From CAIYRG01 sp964494505 (lineage in GTDB: Bacteria > Pseudomonadota > Alphaproteobacteria > Micropepsales > Micropepsaceae), in assembly GCA_964494505.1 (NCBI GenBank), contig CAZBRO010000009.1, forward strand, positions 78,327 through 142,326: DNA of 64,000 bases. The letters are read 5' to 3'. Positions within the stretch are counted from its first letter, which is position 1. Each line of letters opens with the position of its first letter. The translations under genes were made by a program, and so were the position numbers. The notes beneath the pieces were generated by a model. It was not told where the DNA came from. It saw only the letters and a program-made list of their open reading frames with translations, and made no database searches. Below, piece after piece: positions 24,220-32,541 of the stretch.

Positions 24220-26394
24220 ATGGCGAAGAAAACAGCCTTACTCACGCTGTTGAGCGCGAGCGTTGCGGCGCTGATGAGTGCTGCGTTCGCAACACAGGCG
24301 GTGGCGCAACCGGCGGCCGCGCAAACGGTGGCGGTCGATGCCGATACGATCGGCGGCGTCGTCACCGGCGCCAACGGTCCCGAAGCCGGCGTGTGGGTGA
24401 TTGCCGAGACCCGCGATCTGCCGACGCGCTTCATCAAGATCGTGGTGACGGATGCACAAGGGCGCTATCTGCTTCCCGCGCTGCCAAAGGCCAATTACGA
24501 CGTATGGGTGCGGGGCTATGGCCTCGTGGATTCGCCCAGGACGAAAGCCGCACCCGGAAAGCCGCTCAATCTGAAAGCGACACCCGCTCCCAACGAAGCC
24601 GCGGCGGCGCAATATTACCCGGCCGTTTATTGGTACTCGATGCTGAAGCTGCCCGATGCGAAGCTTTTTCCGGGCACCGGGCCGTCCGGGAACGGCGTAC
24701 CCGTCACGCTGCGCGATCAAGGTCTGTGGCTTCGCTACATCAAGACGGATGGTTGTAATTCCTGCCATCAACTGGGCGACAAGGCGACGCGCGAATTGCC
24801 GGCGCAGCTCGGCCATTTCGATTCCTCGGCTGCGGCCTGGGAACGGCGCATCCAATCGGGACAGCCCGGAGCCCTTATGGTGCAAGCCATCGGCGATCTC
24901 GACTCGGGGCGTGCGCTTTCGCTGTTCGGCGATTGGACCGACCGCATCGCCAAGGGGGAACTGCCTTTCACGAAACCCACGCGTCCGGCCGGCATCGAAC
25001 GCAATGTGGTCCTGACCTTGTGGGATTGGTCGCAGCCCACCGCCTACATGCACGACCTGACATCGACCGATAAGCGCAAGCCCACGATGAACGTCAACGG
25101 CATCATCTATGGTTCGCCGGAACTTTCGTCGGATTACGTCGCCTGGCTCGATCCCGCCAACAACAAGACCGGCCTGATCAAAACCGAATGGCGCGACCCG
25201 AAGACGCCTTCCACCAAGACCGCGCCGATCTATGCGCCTTCGCCTTATTGGGCGAACGATCCCGTCTGGGACAGCCACAGCATCAACCACAATCCGATGA
25301 TGGACGATAAGGGCCGCGTGTGGCTGACCTCGCGCATCCGGCCCGACGCGAATCCCGCCTTTTGCAAGGCGGGCTCGCAGCTTCCTTCCGCCCAAGCGTT
25401 TCCGCTGAATGAATCGCGCCGGCAGATGCAGATGTACGATCCGGCGACCAAGAAGATCACCACCTTCGATCTCTGCTTCACCACGCATCATTTGAACTTC
25501 GACCGTGACGGAAAGATCTGGTTCTCCAGCGGTTCCAGCACCGATCCCGTGATCGGCTGGTTCGACACCAGGAAATGGGACGAGACCCACGACGAACAGG
25601 CGAGCCAAGGCTGGGCGCCCTTCATCGTGGACGTGAACGGCGACGGCAAAGCGGGCGCCTATGTCGAGCCCAACCAGCCGACCGATCCGAAAAAGGACAA
25701 GCGCGTCCTGCAGGGGCTCTATTCGGTGTCGGCCAATCCGGTGGATGGGACCATCTGGGCGGTGGTGCTGGGCTTCCCCGGAACGGCGCTGCGCTTCGAT
25801 CCCAAGACCAAGCTCACCGAGTTCTATGAGGTGCCGTGGAACGATCCGAAGAATCCGGATTCCGGGTTCAGCCCGCGCGGCGCGGATTTGACCTCGGACG
25901 GCGTGCTGTGGGCGGTGCTGGCGAGCGGGCATCTCGCAAGCTTCGACCGCCGCCTGTGCAAGGGGCCGCTCACGGGTGCGGTGGCTGCGACCGGCAAGGC
26001 CTGTCCGGAAGGATGGAAGCTGTACACGATCCCCGGTCCGCAGTTCCGCGGCGCCGCCATGAAAGGCGGAAGCGCGGAAGCGCCCTATTACGATTGGGTC
26101 GATCAGTTCGACACGCTGGGTCTGGGCAAGAACACCCCCATTGCGACGGGCAATCTGTCGGATTCGCTGTTCGCGTTCGCGGACGGGAAGTTCGTGACCT
26201 TGCGCGTGCCCTATCCGATGGGATTCTTTGCCAAGGGCATGGACGGACGCATCGACAATCCGGGCGCCGGCTGGAAGGGGAAGGGCATCTACGCCACCTA
26301 TTCCGGCAGCGCGAGCACGCACATCGAAGGCGGTAAAGGCCAAATGCCGAAAGTGATCCACTTCCAGCTCCGCCCCGATCCGTTGGCGAAATAG
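24220..26394 (+). CDS. Heme/beta-propeller secreted protein, paralogue D
   Basis: 724 residues from ATG 24220 (after GAACGGGAA). Signal peptide to about 30 (TQAVA-Q) with an Ala/Gln-rich start of the mature protein, beta-sandwich (TGANGPEAGVWVIAETRDLP), heme site CNSCH in TDGCNSCHQLGD, a Met about 38 residues on (GALMVQAIG), propeller-like region. The calcium-loop-like stretch is DVNGDGKAG, so the last acidic position seen in A-C is lost. It groups with paralogue A (same linker LCKGPLTGAVAATGKACPEG) although three genes separate them. No strong hairpin follows the stop. Confidence 0.85.
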   Translation: MAKKTALLTLLSASVAALMSAAFATQAVAQPAAAQTVAVDADTIGGVVTGANGPEAGVWVIAETRDLPTRFIKIVVTDAQGRYLLPALPKANYDVWVRGYGLVDSPRTKAAPGKPLNLKATPAPNEAAAAQYYPAVYWYSMLKLPDAKLFPGTGPSGNGVPVTLRDQGLWLRYIKTDGCNSCHQLGDKATRELPAQLGHFDSSAAAWERRIQSGQPGALMVQAIGDLDSGRALSLFGDWTDRIAKGELPFTKPTRPAGIERNVVLTLWDWSQPTAYMHDLTSTDKRKPTMNVNGIIYGSPELSSDYVAWLDPANNKTGLIKTEWRDPKTPSTKTAPIYAPSPYWANDPVWDSHSINHNPMMDDKGRVWLTSRIRPDANPAFCKAGSQLPSAQAFPLNESRRQMQMYDPATKKITTFDLCFTTHHLNFDRDGKIWFSSGSSTDPVIGWFDTRKWDETHDEQASQGWAPFIVDVNGDGKAGAYVEPNQPTDPKKDKRVLQGLYSVSANPVDGTIWAVVLGFPGTALRFDPKTKLTEFYEVPWNDPKNPDSGFSPRGADLTSDGVLWAVLASGHLASFDRRLCKGPLTGAVAATGKACPEGWKLYTIPGPQFRGAAMKGGSAEAPYYDWVDQFDTLGLGKNTPIATGNLSDSLFAFADGKFVTLRVPYPMGFFAKGMDGRIDNPGAGWKGKGIYATYSGSASTHIEGGKGQMPKVIHFQLRPDPLAK

Positions 26395-26483
26395 CGCAGC
26401 CGGGACCGGCGCTTCACAAAAGTGCAGTCATGAAGGCGTAGGGACGATTTTGGAAAATCGCGGGCGGCTTCGGGGGACTGGCT

Positions 26484-27305
26484 ATGGACGAAGAACGGTT
26501 CGAAGGTGCGGGCGGCCTCAGCATCTTCTTTCGTTCCTGGCACCCGAGCGCAAAACCGCGCGGCGTGGTGGTCATCGTTCCGGGCTTCAATGCTCATAGC
26601 GGCCAATATATTTGGGTGGCCGAGCAATTCGTTGCCAAGGGACTGGCGGTCTATGCCGTGGATTTGCGCGGCCGCGGGAAATCGGACGGGGAGCGTTTCT
26701 ACGTTCAGCACTTCGGGGATTACGTCAGCGATGTCGCTGGGCTGATGGGTTTGGTGAAGGCGCGCGAGCCGGGTCTGCCGGTTTTTCTCCTTGGTCATTC
26801 CGCGGGCGGCGTCGTCTCTTGCATTTACACCATCGAGCACCAGGCCGAGCTTGCCGGATTGATCTGCGAGAGTTTCGCGCATCAGGTGCCCGCAGCCGAT
26901 TTTGCGTTGGCGGTGCTGAAGGGGCTCAGCCATGTCGCGCCGCACGCCCATGTGCTGCACCTCAAGAATGAGGACTTTTCGCGCGACCCCGATGCGGTCG
27001 CGGCCATGAACGCCGATCCGCTGATCGCGCACGAGACGCAGCCGACCCAGACGGTGGCCGAGATGGTCCGCGCGGACGAGCGCCTGAAGAAGGAGTTTCC
27101 GCTGATCGTACTACCGGTGATGATTCTGCATGGCACCGCCGACAAGGCGACCAGACCGAGCGGGAGCAAGTTCTTCTACGAAACAGCCGGCTCAACCGAC
27201 AAGACGCTGAAACTGTATGAGGGCCATTACCACGATTTGCTGAACGACATCGGCAAGGAAGAAGTGATGGCGGACATCCAAGCCTGGATCGACGCGCGGA
27301 TTTAG
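26484..27305 (+). CDS. Alpha/beta hydrolase, monoacylglycerol-lipase-like
   Basis: 273 residues, no signal peptide. The lipase order is clear: oxyanion region VVIVPGFNAHSGQY, the nucleophile in LLGHSAGGVV, the acid in LHGTADKATRPSG and the base in LYEGHYHDLLND. VDLRGRGKSDGERF matches the serine aminopeptidase/monoglyceride lipase group (Hydrolase_4). It should hydrolyse an acylglycerol or similar ester in the cytoplasm. It follows paralogue D by 89 bases, so read-through is possible. Confidence 0.88.
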   Translation: MDEERFEGAGGLSIFFRSWHPSAKPRGVVVIVPGFNAHSGQYIWVAEQFVAKGLAVYAVDLRGRGKSDGERFYVQHFGDYVSDVAGLMGLVKAREPGLPVFLLGHSAGGVVSCIYTIEHQAELAGLICESFAHQVPAADFALAVLKGLSHVAPHAHVLHLKNEDFSRDPDAVAAMNADPLIAHETQPTQTVAEMVRADERLKKEFPLIVLPVMILHGTADKATRPSGSKFFYETAGSTDKTLKLYEGHYHDLLNDIGKEEVMADIQAWIDARI

Positions 27306-27336
27306 GGCGATTTGCGTTCAGGCAGAATCGTCGGTC

Positions 27337-27423
27337 CCTCACCCTTCGGCAGGCTTAGGGTGAGGATTTACACAAATATCCTCATGCTGAGCTTGTCGAA
27401 GCATGAGCCTGTCGAAGCATGAG
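27337..27423. repeat. REP-like palindrome pair
   Basis: Two inverted units: CCTCACCCT...AGGGTGAGG (27337-27365) and CTCATGCT...AGCATGAG (27381-27407) with GAGCTTGTCGA in the loop, followed by a third half unit (CTGTCGAAGCATGAG). The same arrangement recurs at 46356-46423. It lies between convergent genes. Confidence 0.85.
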
Positions 27424-27448
27424 CGCTCGATGATCGGAGCGTGAGAGA

Positions 27449-30118
27449 TCAGCTTTCGGCTTTCACTTTCCGCTTGGGTTTTGCGGCCGAGTCCGTGGCG
27501 GCAGGCTTTGCTTTTTTCGCCGCGGGCTTCTTCGGCGCAGCCTCTTTCTTTTCCGTTTTTGCGGCCGGCGCAGCTTTCTTTGCAGCCGGTGCTTTCTTCC
27601 CGCGCGTCTTGGCCGAAGGGCCCTTTTCGGCGCGCGCGGCCAACAATGCGACGGCTTCTTCCATCGTCACCGAGGCCGGATCGGAATCGCGCGGCAGGGT
27701 CGCGTTCACTTTGCCGTCGGTGACATAGGGACCGTATTTGCCCTTCATCACCTTCACGTTGGCGCCGTTCGTGGGATGCGCGCCAAGTTCCTTCAACGCC
27801 TGTCCGCCCCGGCCCCCCCGGCCGCCCTTTTCCTTGCGTTCGGCAAGCAGCGTCACCGCGCGGTTCAGCCCGACCGTGAAGACATCCTCCGGCGATTCCA
27901 GCGACGCATAGGCGCCGTCATGGGCGATATAGGGCCCGAAGCGGCCGAAGCCCGCCATGATCGGCTTCCCTGTTTCGGGATGGAGCCCGACTTCGCGCGG
28001 CAACGACAACAGCTGCAGCGCTTTGGGCAAATCCATCGTCTCGGCGGAAAAGCCTTTCGGAATGCTCGCGCGTTGCGGCTTCTCGCCGGTGCCCAATTGC
28101 ACATAAGGCCCGAAGCGGCCCGATTTCAGGGCCACTTCCTCGCCCGATTTGGGATCGATTCCGAGCAGACGAGGGCTCGCATCGCCGTTCTCGTCGCCGC
28201 GCCCCAATTGGCGCGTATAACGGCATTCGGGATAATTCGAGCAGCCGACGAAGGCCCCGAACCGCCCGAGCTTCAGATTGAGCCGGCCCGTGCCGCAGGT
28301 GGGGCACTTCCGCGGATCGCCGCCATCCTCCCGCTCCGGGAACATATGCGGGCCCAAGATCCCGTCCAGCGCATCGATCACGTCGGAGAATTTGAGCCCC
28401 TTGGTCTCCTCGGTCGCGGCGTGGAAATCCTTCCAGAAATCCCGCAGCAATTGCTTCCAGGAGAGCTCGCCCGCCGAAACCTCGTCGAGTTTTTCTTCCA
28501 GGTCGGCCGTGAAGTCATATTCGACGTAATGCTTGAAGAAGCTGGTCAGGAACGCGGTGACGATGCGCCCTTTGTCTTCCGGCACGAAGCGGTTGCGGTC
28601 CATGCGCACATAGGCGCGGTCGCGCAAGGTTGAAAGGATGCTGGCATAGGTGGAGGGGCGCCCGATGCCGAGCTCTTCGAGCTTCTTGACCAGGCTCGCT
28701 TCCGAATAGCGCGGCGGCGGTTCGGTGAAATGCTGCTCGTCGCGAACCGCGATGAGTTTGAGGACATCGCCTTGCGAGAGCCGCGGCAGCCGGCCGTCTT
28801 CGCCCTCCGCTTCGTCATCGCGGCCTTCCTGATAGAGCTTCAGGAATCCGTCGAACAAAGTCACCGTGCCGACTGCGCGCAGCCGCGTTTGGCGATCGGC
28901 CGATGCAACGTCGACGGTGGTGCGTTCCTGCTCGGCCGATTCCATCTGGCTTGCGAGCGCGCGCTTCCAGATCAGCTCGTAGAGGCGCGCCTGGTCGGAA
29001 TCGAGATAGCGCGCCACGCGGTCCGGTGTACGGGCAAAGCTGGTCGGGCGGATGGCTTCGTGGGCTTCCTGCGCATTCTTCACCTTCGACGTATAGGCGC
29101 GGGGGCGTTCCGGCACGTAACGGTCGCCATGCAGCTCGCCGATGACGCGGCGGCTCTCGGCGATGGCTTCGCCCGCCATGGTGGTGCCGTCGGTCCGCAT
29201 ATAGGTGATGAGGCCGACGGTATCGCCGCCGATGTCGACGCCTTCATAAAGGCTCTGTGCGATCTTCATCGTGCGCGCCGCCGGGAAGCCGAGCTTGCGG
29301 GCGGCTTCCTGCTGCAGGGTCGACGTGATGAAGGGAGGCGAGGGATGCCGCTTGACCGGCTTCTTCTCGACCTCGGTCACGGAAAACGCGCCGGCGCGGA
29401 TGGCTTCGACAGCGCGCTTGGCGTCCTCGGCCTTTCCGAGCGAAAGCTTGTCCAGCCGCTTGCCGTCCAGATAAGTCAGCTTCGCGGTGAACTGGCCGGA
29501 CGGGGCGGCGAAATCGGCTTCGACCGTCCAATATTCCTGCGCCTTGAAGGCTTCGATCTCGAGCTCGCGCTCGCAGATGAGTCTCAGCGCCACCGATTGC
29601 ACGCGTCCGGCCGAGCGTGCGCCGGGCAATTTTCGCCACAGCACTGGAGAGAGCGTGAAGCCCACCAGATAATCCAGCGCCCGGCGCGCCAGATACGCGT
29701 CCACCAGTTCCTCGTTGATGGCGCGCGGATGGGCAATGGCTTCAAGCACGGCCGATTTGGTCACCGCGTTGAACACCACCCGTTGGACTTCGGCCTTGCC
29801 GATGGCGCGGCGCTGCTTGAGCGACTCCAGCACGTGCCAGGAAATCGCCTCGCCTTCGCGGTCGGGGTCGGTGGCAAGGATCAGGCGGTCGGCGCCCTTC
29901 ATGGCGTCGGCGATCTCCTTCAGCCGCTTCTGGGCCTTAGGATCGATTTCCCAGATCATCTTGAAATCGTCGTTCGGATCGACCGAGCCGTCCTTGGCGG
30001 GCAGATCCCGCACATGGCCATAGCTCGCCAAAACCCGGTAATTCCGTCCAAGATATTTGTTGATGGTCTTCGCCTTGGCGGGCGATTCGACGACCACGAC
30101 GCTGGAAGATTCCGACAT
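27449..30118 (-). CDS. topA: DNA topoisomerase I
   Basis: 889 residues from ATG (complement of 30116-30118), after GGAACC. Toprim domain first (VVVVESPAKAKTINKYLGRN, ATDPDREGEAISWHV), then the type IA core with the active tyrosine in GLITYMRTDGT, a four-cysteine zinc unit (CPTCGTGRLN, CSNYPECRYTR), then three C-terminal repeat modules (GRFGPYV type) and a Lys/Ala-rich tail (GKKAPAAKKAAPAAKTEKKE). It relaxes negative supercoils. The upstream in-frame region to 30220 is not family-like. It follows dprA on the same strand, separated by 161 AT-rich bases that may hold its own promoter. Confidence 0.97.
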   Translation of the reverse strand: MSESSSVVVVESPAKAKTINKYLGRNYRVLASYGHVRDLPAKDGSVDPNDDFKMIWEIDPKAQKRLKEIADAMKGADRLILATDPDREGEAISWHVLESLKQRRAIGKAEVQRVVFNAVTKSAVLEAIAHPRAINEELVDAYLARRALDYLVGFTLSPVLWRKLPGARSAGRVQSVALRLICERELEIEAFKAQEYWTVEADFAAPSGQFTAKLTYLDGKRLDKLSLGKAEDAKRAVEAIRAGAFSVTEVEKKPVKRHPSPPFITSTLQQEAARKLGFPAARTMKIAQSLYEGVDIGGDTVGLITYMRTDGTTMAGEAIAESRRVIGELHGDRYVPERPRAYTSKVKNAQEAHEAIRPTSFARTPDRVARYLDSDQARLYELIWKRALASQMESAEQERTTVDVASADRQTRLRAVGTVTLFDGFLKLYQEGRDDEAEGEDGRLPRLSQGDVLKLIAVRDEQHFTEPPPRYSEASLVKKLEELGIGRPSTYASILSTLRDRAYVRMDRNRFVPEDKGRIVTAFLTSFFKHYVEYDFTADLEEKLDEVSAGELSWKQLLRDFWKDFHAATEETKGLKFSDVIDALDGILGPHMFPEREDGGDPRKCPTCGTGRLNLKLGRFGAFVGCSNYPECRYTRQLGRGDENGDASPRLLGIDPKSGEEVALKSGRFGPYVQLGTGEKPQRASIPKGFSAETMDLPKALQLLSLPREVGLHPETGKPIMAGFGRFGPYIAHDGAYASLESPEDVFTVGLNRAVTLLAERKEKGGRGGRGGQALKELGAHPTNGANVKVMKGKYGPYVTDGKVNATLPRDSDPASVTMEEAVALLAARAEKGPSAKTRGKKAPAAKKAAPAAKTEKKEAAPKKPAAKKAKPAATDSAAKPKRKVKAES

Positions 30119-30279
30119 GGGTTCCGGTTGTTGAAACTCGAAAGATCGCGCTTTTGGGTTCCCAACGGCCGTCCGGCGCAGCGGGCGCGGAGACTGGGGT
30201 AAGGACCTAACCCCTGTCAACGCTGTAATCCGTAACCCAAGGTAGATTATTTTGATTCAAATATATTTAGAATAGCAAA

Positions 30280-31395
30280 TCACCGCCAGGACACCCGGTT
30301 TCCGGGGTGGCGCTGGACCCGGCCGGCTAGTTCGAGCTCCAACAAGACGGTGAGGACCGCGGCCGGGGTCGCAGCGCATTGACGGATGAGTTCATCGGCC
30401 TCAACCGGTTCGGCGCCGAGCTTTTCCTCGACCAGGGCGCGCACGCGGTCGGCTTCACGGTCGGCGGCGTCGAAGTCGAACGGGAGCTGTGTCGGACGAT
30501 GGGCTCCCGGTTCCTGGAAGGCACGGCCAAGGATCGGCCTCAGGGCGGCAAGCACATCGTCGGCGCTCTCCGTCAGCATGGCACCGTCGCGGATCAGGCG
30601 GTTGCCCCCCTTGGCGCGGGGATCGAGCGGCGATCCCGGCACCGCGAAGACTTCGCGACCCTGTTCCAGCGCGTAATTCGCGGTGATCAGCGAGCCCGAG
30701 CGTTCGGCCGCTTCGATCACCACCACGCCGCGCGCCATTCCGGAAATCAGGCGGTTGCGGCGCGGGAAATGGCGCGACAAGGGCGCCATGCCGAGCGGCA
30801 TCTCAGAAACGAGGGCGCCACGGTCCTTCATCTCGTCGTAGAGCATTTGATGCTCGGGCGGATAGACCACGTCGACGCCGCCCGCCACTACGGCAACCGT
30901 GCCCGTTGCGAGCGCGCCTCTATGGGCTGCGTGGTCGATGCCGCGCGCGAGACCGGACACGACCGCCAAACCCGCAGCGCCCAAATCGGCCGCGAGCCGG
31001 GTTGCGAATTTGATGCCGAGGGCGGAAGCGTTGCGCGCGCCCACCACGGCCACCATGTCGCGCTTCAGAAGGGGCAACTGGCCCAGCACCGCGATCAGCG
31101 GCGGCGGCGGATCGAGCGCTCTGAGGCCGGTTGGAAAATCCGGTTCGACCGACGCGACGAGGACACCGCCAGCGCGTGAAAGGGCTTCCATTTCCGCATT
31201 CGCCTCGTCATCGCTCGGGATGCGCAAGGAATCACGGCCGCCGCGGCGGGCAAGCCGGGGGGCCGCGTCCAACGCTTCGCGCGCATCGGGAAACCGCGCG
31301 ATCAGCGCTGCGAAGGTGGAGGGGCCGATGGTTTCGGTGCGCGCAAGCCGAAGCCAGGCGCGCTTCTCCTCGGCGCGCAACAGCCGGGCGTTCAC
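30280..31395 (-). CDS. dprA: DNA-processing protein DprA
   Basis: 371 residues from a GTG (complement of 31393-31395) that overlaps the plsY stop as GTGA. The Rossmann-like core has VAVVGARNASALGIKFATRL, VVSGLARGIDHAAHRGAL, VVAGGVDVVYPPEH, FPRRNRLISGMA and ERSGSLITANYALEQGREVF. N-terminal SAM-like and C-terminal winged-helix parts flank it. DprA loads RecA on incoming single-stranded DNA during natural transformation; in many Alphaproteobacteria it is kept in this operon regardless of known competence. Confidence 0.95.
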   Translation of the reverse strand: MNARLLRAEEKRAWLRLARTETIGPSTFAALIARFPDAREALDAAPRLARRGGRDSLRIPSDDEANAEMEALSRAGGVLVASVEPDFPTGLRALDPPPPLIAVLGQLPLLKRDMVAVVGARNASALGIKFATRLAADLGAAGLAVVSGLARGIDHAAHRGALATGTVAVVAGGVDVVYPPEHQMLYDEMKDRGALVSEMPLGMAPLSRHFPRRNRLISGMARGVVVIEAAERSGSLITANYALEQGREVFAVPGSPLDPRAKGGNRLIRDGAMLTESADDVLAALRPILGRAFQEPGAHRPTQLPFDFDAADREADRVRALVEEKLGAEPVEADELIRQCAATPAAVLTVLLELELAGRVQRHPGNRVSWR

Positions 31396-32021
31396 GATCG
31401 CTCTCCGATCTTGGATTCGTTGCCGGCGAGCAGGCGGGCGATATTGCCGCGATGGGTGATGAAGATGAGGACCGCCAGCACAAACGCGAGGATCGCGAAC
31501 AGGCTCGCCCCCACGAGCAGGAAATAGAGCGGGGTGAGCGCCGCCGAAACCAATGCGGCGAGCGAGGAGTAGCGAAAGGTCTGCGCGATGCCGACCCAGG
31601 TGATGCACACCACCACTCCAATCAGGAACGACAGCGCGAACACGATGCCGATGAAGGTGGCCACACCCTTGCCGCCCTTGAACCGCAGCCAGACCGGAAA
31701 GACATGACCGAGGAAGGCCGCGAGTCCCGCGAGCATGGGAAAGAACTGGATGCCGAAATAATGACCGGCCGCCCACACGGCGAGGAAACCCTTCAGCGCG
31801 TCGCATAGGAGTGTGGCGACTGCGGCCCAGCGCTTGCCCGTGCGCAGCACGTTGGTGGCGCCGATATTGCCCGAGCCGATTTTGCGCACGTCGCCCGCAC
31901 CCGCGAGCCACCCGAAAATCAGCCCGAACGGAATGGAGCCCAGCAGATAGGACAAAAAAAACGTGGCAAGAATATAGGGCCACGCGGTCTCCCAAGGCAC
32001 CAGCGCCAAAGTCTCGATCAT
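31392..32021 (-). CDS. plsY: Acyl-phosphate:glycerol-3-phosphate acyltransferase PlsY
   Basis: 209 residues, several membrane helices. The PlsY loops are present: LLGSIPFGLI, DVRKIGSGNIGATNVLRTGK, LGHVFPVWLRFKGGKGVATF and the late HRGNIARLLAG. It makes lysophosphatidic acid from acyl-phosphate at the inner membrane, the first step of phospholipid synthesis. It overlaps DUF559 (ATGA) upstream and dprA (GTGA) downstream. Confidence 0.96.
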   Translation of the reverse strand: MIETLALVPWETAWPYILATFFLSYLLGSIPFGLIFGWLAGAGDVRKIGSGNIGATNVLRTGKRWAAVATLLCDALKGFLAVWAAGHYFGIQFFPMLAGLAAFLGHVFPVWLRFKGGKGVATFIGIVFALSFLIGVVVCITWVGIAQTFRYSSLAALVSAALTPLYFLLVGASLFAILAFVLAVLIFITHRGNIARLLAGNESKIGERS

Positions 32022-32458
32022 GGAAAAGACCGAACCTCTCCCTCGTGGGGAGGTCGGCTGCAGCGCCGCGCGTTCGCGCGGCGAGCGGCCGGGTGGGGGG
32101 CGGGTCTAGGAAGTTCTGAAACGATCACGTCCAAAACGCCGTCGATATTCTTCAAAACGTCCCCGTTCCAAAACCTGAGCACGCGGTATCCCTCCCCATT
32201 GAGGAGTTGGTCCCGTATGGCATCGCGCGCTTTGTGGCGATCCCCGCTGTGCTGATCGCCATCGAGCTCAATAACAAGCCGCGCCCCGTGTTCTACGAAG
32301 TCCAGAATGCAGGAGCGGAATGGCGCCTGCCGGCGGAAGTGATACCCCTGAGCATTCAGTGTTCGAAGGTGTCGCCACACAATCACTTCGCACTTGGTCG
32401 CGCGATTTCGCAATGCGCGAGCTCGTCCTTTGACTATCGGAGCAATACGACGGCGCAT
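32018..32458 (-). CDS. DUF559-family endonuclease-fold protein
   Basis: 146 residues from ATG (complement of 32456-32458). ARALRNRATKCEVIVWRHLR, FRRQAPFRSCILDFVEHGAR, LVIELDGDQHSGD and GYRVLRFWNGDVLKNIDGVL match the DUF559 (very-short-patch-repair-like endonuclease fold) family; E and D residues of the D-ExK-like site are retained. The C-terminal 30 residues (PRPAPHPAARRANARRC) are simply the translation of a GC-rich intergenic repeat, so the gene end was extended into a repeat. It sits in the operon where pyrC is commonly found. Function unknown. Confidence 0.8.
   Translation of the reverse strand: MRRRIAPIVKGRARALRNRATKCEVIVWRHLRTLNAQGYHFRRQAPFRSCILDFVEHGARLVIELDGDQHSGDRHKARDAIRDQLLNGEGYRVLRFWNGDVLKNIDGVLDVIVSELPRPAPHPAARRANARRCSRPPHEGEVRSFP
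32035..32100. repeat. GC-rich intergenic-type repeat inside the DUF559 3' end
   Basis: The block GGGGAGGTCGGC ... GCGGCCGGGTGGGGGG resembles 47925-47995 (GGGGAGGTCGACCGG ... CGGTCGGGTGGGGGG). It encodes the atypical tail of the DUF559 protein. A related hairpin CCCTCCCC/GGGGAGGG lies just upstream of that gene at 32473-32493. Confidence 0.6.
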
Positions 32459-32541
32459 CCCCCCACCCCTACCCCTCCCCACAAGGGGGAGGGCGACTAT
32501 ACCATGAGGATTGCAAGTTTCGGCGAAGCAGAGCGGGCGCA

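Noticed and set aside
16112..26361. Long minus-strand frames opposite each of the four paralogues
   Set aside because: They look alike only because the sense genes are paralogues; signal peptides, ribosome binding sites and terminators are all on the plus strand.
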